From: Gordius sp. MW1
Taxonomy: Eukaryota; Nematomorpha; Gordioida; Gordea; Gordiidae
Length of the DNA stretch: 64,000 bases
Direction of reading: 5' to 3'
NCBI GenBank assembly: GCA_964036665.1
Contig: OZ038530.1
Coordinates: 11,604,001 to 11,668,000, forward strand
In this document: in pieces, positions 56,869-64,000 of the stretch
Layout of the letters: each line of letters opens with the position of its first letter
Numbering within the stretch: position 1 is the stretch's first letter
The notes under the pieces: generated by a model
What the model was told of the DNA's origin: nothing
Databases searched by the model: none
Seen by the model: only the letters and a program-made list of their open reading frames with translations
Position numbers and translations under genes: made by a program

Positions 56869-59800
56869 TAATGATTCGGAAAATTCCGGAAAACGATAAT
56901 TTGAAAGATTGAGCTGAGATCGAGAATTTCTAACTCGAAACGAGATTGTATCACTAAGATCGCTGCTTTAAATTTTCCTATTGACCAAATTAATCATAAT
57001 ATTGTAAATTAGTTGTATTGTTTTGTGATTCTCATTTCAGATACTGAATGTAAGTGATTATAATTGGAATATCTTGATATTGGTTTACACGGTTACAGGT
57101 TAAAATTTTGATAATTTTAACTTGTTGATTAAAATAAGGGTGGCCCATAGGGCAAATTAAAATATTTAAATATATTTATTTATTTATATCCATAGCATTA
57201 ATACATAATATACCCAGACAGACGCTTGAGGATCTCCTTTTAGTTTATAGTTTTTTAAAAATCAAAAGAAATAAAAGGAGCTTATGTTATAGTAACAATT
57301 AAAAAAGAGGATTGCAGCGCGAAACGTGCTATGAGACATGGGATCGGAATGCGTGATGTGATAAAACACGGTGCAGTTAGTGTTTCGATCTCGTCTCGTC
57401 TAGGTCTCGAAAACAAAATCTCGTCTCGTCTCGGGAGCGATTATTAAAATCTCGATCTCGTCTCGTCTCGGTCTTTTTTAAAAAACATATATACGGAATA
57501 AAAATTTCTCTTGTTTTATTAAAAATGTTAAATAAGTGTCAAAAAATTCAAATGGCAAACCTTAATATTCTTTGAAAAACTTTAATACACAAACTTTTTA
57601 AAGATTTAGCGGGACACGACATCTCACTTACAATATAAAGAAATGAATTAATTCATAAAGATAACATTTTCTATAAAAAGTGCAGACTACAAGAACTATA
57701 AAGAATTTGAAATATATTTAGAAAATTAAATTTTATTGTTCTAGCAAATTATAACATTTGTATCGAATTCACAGTGTCTGTCAATATAAATGTCTGTCAA
57801 TATAAATAGACTTAGAAAATTATAACTTCGCTTATAGTTGACTTAGTTGCATAATTGAGCAAATTGAGACCCTTTCCCTTGCTAAAGTTTCAAAGTAGAC
57901 CTTAACATATTGGCAAACGTTTAATAGCCCATAGTTTTTATTGCATTTTTACTATAGCGCTATAAACCACAAAGTGCGAATGACTTTTAATGATATTATT
58001 ATTTACAGAATTGATTACTTGTAGCACAAATTCAAACGTTGTAAAAACAACAATAAAAGCAGCATTATTATAGGATTAAGAACATTTAAACTTTAAATTA
58101 AAGTGCAGTTATTTCAATGTATGACAAAAATCATTATAATCAAGTTTCTATTCCAAATAATTACCTTACAATTCCAATTAACTTTGCCTTTTATCGAATA
58201 GAGTATAGGTTCGCGTATTTATTTTATATTGCACAATTATAGAAATATAGTAAATTTGAATGGACTTAATTGAAGCATAAAAACTTCTAAGAGACTTATG
58301 ATTTAAGATTTAATCTATTACGGTTTCGTTAAATACTCTATTTACTTTTGAAATCGTTAGGCGGGTGCTCAAAAGTCTTGAGCCATTTTAGCTCAACTTG
58401 TATAATTATTCAAACTAATGACTACCAACGCATCATGCAGGATCTGCGAAATACAAATATGCTTTAGTAATATACTATTCCATCAGAACTCATTCTAAGA
58501 CAAAAATCTTGTAATATTTAAGAATGCTATGAATAATTATATGTGAGAAATATATAATAAAATTGTTCACATACCCTTAGGGTTAACCATATAATTAAAA
58601 TAAATGATTGATAAATTTTAAATCTTTTGCAAAAATGTATAATATTTACTACACTTAGGAATTTTTTTAATATAAAAAATATTCCTTACATATTGATATA
58701 CACTTAATACCTTAAATGTAAATCATGTAAATTAAAACACACAATAATTTACTAAAATCTAACGATCAATAAAAAGTCGAGATCTCGCCGAAAAAATCTC
58801 GTATCGTATCGTCTCGACATCAAAATTCTCGTCTCGATCTCGACTCCATTTTTCAAATTCTTGTCTCATCTCGTCTCGGTTTTTCGAGACGAGACGAGAC
58901 CGAGATTTTTCTCGGTTTTTTCGCATCACTAGCAGTGGAGTGAAGAGAAGGGTGAGATAGAGTTGTCGTTGTTGAGTGATGATTAGCTTTTATCGGAAGT
59001 CCTCATTACTTATAGATCATTCCCAAAACTTCTTTCTATGGAGCAACGCAATTGATAGCTAGAATAATCGAGAGAACAGCTGTAAGTCATTGTTTTGAAA
59101 GAAGTTAGTGTCGAAGTCGCCTAAACACTACAAAACTTCAAATAAATTTTGATGAAGCAGTATATTTTACTAAAGCATCTTCAAATTTTGCAACCATCAA
59201 GTCATGCTGTCTGATGTGATGATACAATAAATTGGTGGTTAATTAATCAAATAATTATATAAATATGGCTACAATGACAAAAGGTTTTTTGAGCACGCCA
59301 GCGTCTTATATGCCTGCCGAACTATCGTCTTTAAATGCTTCAAATTAAATCATGGGTCTACCAGGAGTTTGTTATGCTTGCACTTATGGTTCACCTTTCA
59401 AAAGCCATAAATTAAATTATGCATTTTGTTTTGCCATTTATATACCTTTCGCATTATAAAGGTAAAGCTGGCAAGTTTTCTGATCCACTGAATATTTTGT
59501 GTTTGCATTACACAAGAATATATGAGCATAAGTTCTATAGGTAAAATAAGTTATGGCTGAATTATTTAAAAGTAAAAATAAGTAAATATTTTGGGACATA
59601 ATATGGGTCTTACACTGAAATAGAATTGTTTAACTTTTCAATTTAATATTTGCTATAAATTTATATATATGTAACTTATAGAAAACCTCAAAACTTTTAT
59701 TCCTACCAAGGATGCTACATTTATTATTGTTTTTACAACGTTGTAATGTGTGCAACTAATAATTACTTATGTTTTGAATAAAGTACCCATTTCGAACCTT

Positions 59801-60207
59801 TTGGTTTCCTAATAAACTGCAATAAATTTTTTAGGGACGGACTGATTAAGATTAGTTCAGAAGGCCAAAACTATTGACTTATTTACCTAAAAACATTACT
59901 TATTTTTACCAATGTTAACTAAGGGTCCTAGCTAGTTCAAATATGCAAATAATATTTTTGAATAAAAAATGGCACGCCATTTGATTTTCATATATATTTT
60001 TTATTTATATAATAATTTAAAATTAGGGAATAAATTAAGAAGTATAAATCTTTGTTATAAAAGTCGAGACTTATCGAGATTTCTCATCGATTCGGGACCA
60101 AGATTTTTCACGACCGAGACAAGACGAGATCGAGACTTTTCCAATGACATCTGAGACAAGACGGGATATTGCGTTCGAGACCGTGTCGAGACTAGATCGA
60201 AACACTA
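56869..60207 (+). mobile_element. CTCGTCTCG-family repeat, copy 2
   Basis: Aligns in order with 47865-51904 (catgctgtctgatgtgatga at 59202; tttttacaacgttgtaatg at 59732; gagatttctc and cgagacaagacgagatcga near 60070-60140). Right terminus ...gatcgaaacacta at 60207. Interrupted by a related element at 57378-58931. No coding. Confidence 0.65.
57378..58931. mobile_element. Nested relative with TAGTG(T/A)TkCGA ends
   Basis: Starts TAGTGTTTCGATCTCGTCTC and ends with the complement of TAGTGATGCGAAAAAACCGA. Both subterminal zones are dense in CTCGTCTCG/CGAGACGAG. gcagt lies directly on both flanks (57373-57377 and 58932-58936), a possible short target duplication. It carries the same type of ends as the element it sits in, so one family has inserted into itself. 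No coding. Confidence 0.7.
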
Positions 60208-61154
60208 TTGGTCAAGCTTAAATGGTAAATGTGTCACTTTTTGAGCTATAATTTACTTCTCACCCTTTTAGTCTATAAAAAATGGCATTCATAAATTACT
60301 AAAAGTGTAACAACATTTTAGAAAATTATTCATGCCAAAAAATTATTTAAAAGGCAAAATTGCATTGTTTAATATATTGTACCTTTTAATGGTTTCTTTT
60401 ATTTTTTCAATAATTATTATAATAGATTTTGATATCCCACAAGTAAGAACTCAAAGGACATAGTTTATTAGTGTACAGAAGAGCATAAATTTGATATAAT
60501 TTAGCATGACGACTAATAATACGGAGTATAAAGATAAATATTTAAACAACATGAACATTATATTAACTGATTAAAAGGCAATTATCATCATGAATAAATA
60601 AAAAGGTATTTAAAAATTAAAGGAAAGCTTATAGGCCAAATTTAATATATTGACAAATCCTCGCAAATTTTTTTATAAAAATTGTAAGCGCTATTTTAAA
60701 ATCTAGCGCCATGACCTGATAAATACATCATTAAGCTATGGGAGGTAAACATAGTGATAGTTTTTGTTAAATAGTGTTGTTTGGCTACCTATCAGTTGCT
60801 TAGATCGAATATATGTAAAACTTTAGTCCAAGAGGAGAATTTAACTGCTATCTACTAGGATTAGCTGGATTTGCAGCTTCCTGTTAATTAAAATTAGGAT
60901 TAATTAAATCAATAAAGAGACATCACTACTTATGAAAAAAACCTACACAACGGCTAAATTTATACTAATAAGTCAGATAATCTAGCTGTAAAAAGACTTA
61001 ATCATATTTCAGCACTAAACAAGGTAGAAATACACTCACTTTTATACGATAAAATACTATTAGCGCCTAGTAATAAAAACACATACTTTGTTAACACATG
61101 TCTGTATTTTGTATAAACAACAAAAGTATCCATGTTATCTAGTTTTGTGGCCCG
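60208..61154. other. AT-rich spacer, nothing recognised
   Basis: No supported feature. Confidence 0.4.
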
Positions 61155-61412
61155 TCAACTTGCCGAAAACCATCTTGCCAAATAGAATGTCAGAAGGTTA
61201 AAAAAATGTCCCCCAATTAGAAAATGGCCCCCAACAAAAAACTTATTAATCATTCAATTTCGGATTAAAGTTGAATTTAGGTATTATTTAAAATAAAATT
61301 GATAATAATTATAATAGGTACTAAATTTAGGGCCTTCTTTATGATAATGGAGAGATGTTCTTTAATGTCCCAGGGTGAATTCGGCAAGATGATTTTCGGC
61401 GAGTTGATAGAA
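61155..61412. mobile_element. MITE with GTCAACTTGCCGAAAA ends
   Basis: ccgtcaacttgccgaaaacc then atcttgcc at the left; the right end is the complement (ggcaagatgattttcggcga then gttgat). About 255 bp, with atggcccccaac inside. Just upstream of the CIAO2B gene. Confidence 0.7.
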
Positions 61413-61435
61413 TCTTGTTTTATTTTTGAGAACCG

Positions 61436-61632
61436 GTCAAAGTAGCAGAAAAAAAGCAGCCAAACTGGTCAGAACTTATCAGGATCACGATTGGTCAGGA
61501 GGGTTAGGGTTAGTGTTTTAGGTCAGCATTTTAGGTTAGGGTTAGGGTTAGGCACATCAAATTCCCTCCCAATTTGAGATTTAATTTTAATATATTGATT
61601 CTGCTACTTTTTCATCATTCTGCTACTTTGAC
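61436..61632. repeat. Inverted pair around TTAGGG repeats
   Basis: ggtcaaagtagcag at 61436 and its exact complement ctgctactttgacc at 61619 bracket a segment with ggttagggttag (61502), ggttagggttagggttagg (61535) and related sequence. This is an interstitial telomere-like tract. The gene's leader begins nearby. Confidence 0.75.
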
Positions 61633-61660
61633 CCCTATCATTTATTTTCGCCAGTATCAT

Positions 61661-62402
61661 ATGATAGAAAATTTAAACCCCGCTGTCTTTGACATTAGAG
61701 AAGAACGGCAAATAACTTCGGATGAATTGATTGACTCCAAACGTGATTTAATTGATTCAAGGGAAGTATTTGGTAATAAAATCGCTTTTTTAAATAACAA
61801 GCATTTAGATCTCCTTAGAGTTATTAATGATCCAGAACATCCATTGACATTAGAGCATCTAAATGTTATAGAGGAATCAAATATTCAAGTTTATTATAGT
61901 GACTATATTGTTATCTAATGTATTTTTTAGGTTGATGATAGTTTAAATACTGTAAAAGTTATGTTCACACCAACTATTCCACACTGCAGTATGGCAACAT
62001 TAATTGGATTATCAATTAGAGTTAAACTCCTCCGTACACTACCACCAAGGTTTAAGGCAAGATAATTTTGATTTCTTGTGACACTATATTTAAAGCATGC
62101 TCTCTTATGTGCTAAATATTTTAAAAAAGCATCATAATTTTTGAACACTTTTTTTAATAATTGCCCTTATAATTTAGTAGCACCATCTTTTGATAATAAT
62201 AGATCTTTAAGTTTAATTTATTTAATGTGTTAATATAATGAATCTAATTAAGGTTGATGTTAAAATAACACCTGGCACTCATGCATCGGAAGCAGCAATT
62301 AACAAGCAATTGGCAGACAAGGAGAGGGTTGCTGCAGCTTTAGAAAATCCTCATTTATTGGAAGTTGTTAATCAATGTTTGACTGAACGTGAAGACTACT
62401 GA
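61661..62402 (+). CDS. CIAO2B: CIAO2B / MIP18 family iron-sulfur targeting protein
   Basis: Part of the CIAO1-MMS19-CIAO2B complex that delivers Fe-S clusters to cytosolic and nuclear enzymes. Four exons: 61661-61772, 61809-61888, 61931-62056, 62253-62402; 155 aa, close to the usual 160 or so. Motifs in order: [42 protein letters not shown] with the conserved cysteine, [43 protein letters not shown]. Introns are 36 nt (GT-AG, length a multiple of 3 with no stop), 42 nt (GT-AG), and 196 nt with a GC donor (AAG|GCAAGA). The ATG at 61661 is chosen because conserved N-terminal sequence (ENLNPAVF) begins there; the 29 codons upstream are open but hydrophobic and unlike the family. Convergent with the gene at 63628. 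Confidence 0.95.
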
Positions 62403-63627
62403 TCAATTTTGATGCAATCTTAAATTTTACTTATGATATTACACCAGATTGATTTATTTTTTTCTAACCATATTAAATTTAAAACTAATTTTTAAAGTCC
62501 TGATTTATTAAAGTCAAAGTTAAAAATGTTTAAATTTGAGTACAATGTGGCTATTCTTTTTATTAATCTTTAAACATATAGCTCATGATTTTTTATAAAA
62601 CTTTTGTGTAATATTAATATTTAATTTTGCTAAAGGAAAATATATTGTTAAATCAATACCAAATTTTGCCCCAAATTAAACTTTAATTATCTCACTTTGT
62701 TGATGATATTTAATTAAGATATTAAAACTCAAGTAACAGATACAGTCAAAACCTTTTAATTGCAAAGCCTTGGGCCTGAAATTTTTTTGCGATTAACCGA
62801 TGGAAATAAAAATATTAAATATTCATTTCTTACGCTTCGCAATAAAACGAGATTTTATATAATTATCTGGTTAATTTAAGGACTCGAAAATGTTTGTGAA
62901 TATCCGATATTGTACTATTAAGCGATTTGTCAATAAACGATGTTTTTGTTAATATTATCGTTAAAAAAACAAAATGGCGGTTAACTTCGCGATTTAAAGA
63001 TTTTTGCGATAATCCGATTTGCGATTAAGTAGCTTACATTTTCACCAAAACTATTTCTAGATGGCGGTATAATCAATTATTAAAAGAACATATTATGATT
63101 TTGTTTTTTATCATTGCAAATTTATAAAGAATGCAGCTTTTTGCTTTGATGTGTTGTCATTATTTTGATTAACTAGGGTCTTTTCAAGCCCTCGCGAATG
63201 ATTTTAGTGCCATTATAATAGCACACTTTCTACTTTCGGTTTAGCTGTCCTCTCTTCATGTTTAACAGTTTTCAACCTAAAGCGAATGAATTTCTTAACG
63301 ACTTAAAATAACTTTTAATTATAGTTCTATTTTATGATACGTTGTAATTCTCCTTTATCATTTCATTTCCGAAAAACAATTGTTACATATCAAGATTCTA
63401 TAACCCATAGGTGTTCTCATGTATTTATAAAATACATTTTAAAATATAATTTAATAAGAATTCACATTTTAATGCACAAGGTCTTAAAATAGTTAATGAT
63501 ATTATATATTCCTCTCAAAATATATGTACGAAAATAAATCTTTCAGGTAAGAATTAAATACACAATTGTTTACAATACAAAATAAAAATAATAGCATAGA
63601 TGTTAACGACAACAACACGACGAGTTT
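62403..63627. other. Convergent intergenic region
   Basis: Holds the 3' flanks of CIAO2B and the minus-strand gene. 62742-63035 has several gcgattaa/gcgataatccg motifs and begins acagtcaaaaccttttaatt, like a pogo/Tigger-type end, but no matching right end was found. Confidence 0.4.
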
Positions 63628-64000
63628 TCATTGATTTTGATAATAATTTTGGCCGTCATTAATGAATCTATTAGGTTGCATGTTAGGATTATTATAAAAA
63701 TTATTGTTCCCGTTAGCATGTTGTTGCCCAGGTTGCTGCTGATTTACGTTGACGATGTTGCCGGGATGGTTCGGGTAAAAGGGTGCATGAGAAGCGGGCA
63801 TCGCGGCTCCGGAATTATAAAAATTGGCATTTTGACCATAATTTTGATTTTGCTGCTGCTGTGCAGCCCTATTCATGTCCCCTTGAGGATTTTGTGAATA
63901 CCCTATGGTAGATCCAAGCGCGTTACTCAGCATAGCTCCACCACCGCCCGGGCCTCCGGTCTGAGGGTAAACCTGGTGTTGCCCATATATATTTTGGTCT
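63628..64000 (-). CDS. C-terminal end of a Q/N-rich protein (partial)
   Basis: The minus-strand frame is open from the window edge to a TGA at 63628-63630, about 123 codons. It reads from QTGGPGGGGAMLSNALGST into a long low-complexity tail of Q, N, Y and P (AAQQQQNQNYGQNANFYN, QQQPGQQHANGNNNFYNN). The first methionine in view (63933) is internal, not the start, because coding continues upstream. Such tails occur in RNA-binding and transcription-related proteins, but no folded domain is in view and I do not assign a family. A plus-strand frame here is a shadow. Confidence 0.75.
   Translation of the reverse strand, partial: DQNIYGQHQVYPQTGGPGGGGAMLSNALGSTIGYSQNPQGDMNRAAQQQQNQNYGQNANFYNSGAAMPASHAPFYPNHPGNIVNVNQQQPGQQHANGNNNFYNNPNMQPNRFINDGQNYYQNQ

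Noticed and set aside
62738-63035. pogo/Tigger-type MITE starting acagtcaaaacc
   Set aside because: No inverted right end and no TA duplication could be shown.

Overview
The window looks like an AT-rich, transposon-dense metazoan chromosome segment. Evidence for an animal: spliced genes for a CIAO2B/MIP18 iron-sulfur protein, a Ly6/uPAR-type cysteine protein and a PHF10/BAF45a-type chromatin protein; a decayed 18S rRNA fragment; interstitial TTAGGG-type repeats; and a wide set of animal DNA transposons (Helitron, hAT, piggyBac, mariner, MULE-like). Three reconstructed introns are only 36, 42 and 43 nt. That points to a lineage with very short introns (flatworms are one such group), but I cannot name the species.

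Layout. 1-6.2 kb: a promoter-like segment present twice (1-440 and 5660-6095; the second copy precedes a signal-peptide exon), separated by a Helitron with two tandem arrays and a hAT with a nested foldback. 6.2-13.7 kb: mostly featureless AT-rich DNA, a tight foldback at 8651-8966, a long-TIR transposon at 10554-13092, and the broken last exon of a trypsin-like protease at 13515. 14-22 kb: nested hATs, Helitron pieces and a complex satellite-bearing element. 22.0-26.0 kb: a dead PHF10-like gene on the minus strand whose SAY-domain exon is split by a GC-rich reverse transcriptase-RNase H element. 26-35 kb: foldback, 18S rRNA relic, intact-ended Helitron, MITEs. 35.3-38.1 kb: a 929-codon single-exon ORF ending in a membrane segment. 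39-46.5 kb: mariner, piggyBac, hAT and MULE-like elements. 47.4 kb: Ly6-type gene end. 47.9-51.9 kb: a three-layer transposon nest. 52.9 kb: Ly6-like half exon. 54.1-55 kb: second hAT copy. 55.9 kb: 192-aa unidentified gene. 56.9-60.2 kb: second copy of the nest's outer element, itself carrying a relative. 61.7-62.4 kb: CIAO2B. 63.6-64.0 kb: end of a Q/N-rich protein gene running off the window.

The genes share no pathway; they are isolated loci between transposons. The most informative points are: an in-frame 36-nt intron in CIAO2B that a plain ORF search reads as protein, the retroelement insertion that splits the SAY exon, the satellite element with UUCG-type GC hairpins occurring twice, and the repeated use of short subterminal repeat motifs by otherwise unrelated DNA transposon families. 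All coordinates of decayed elements are read by eye and may be off by tens of bases.
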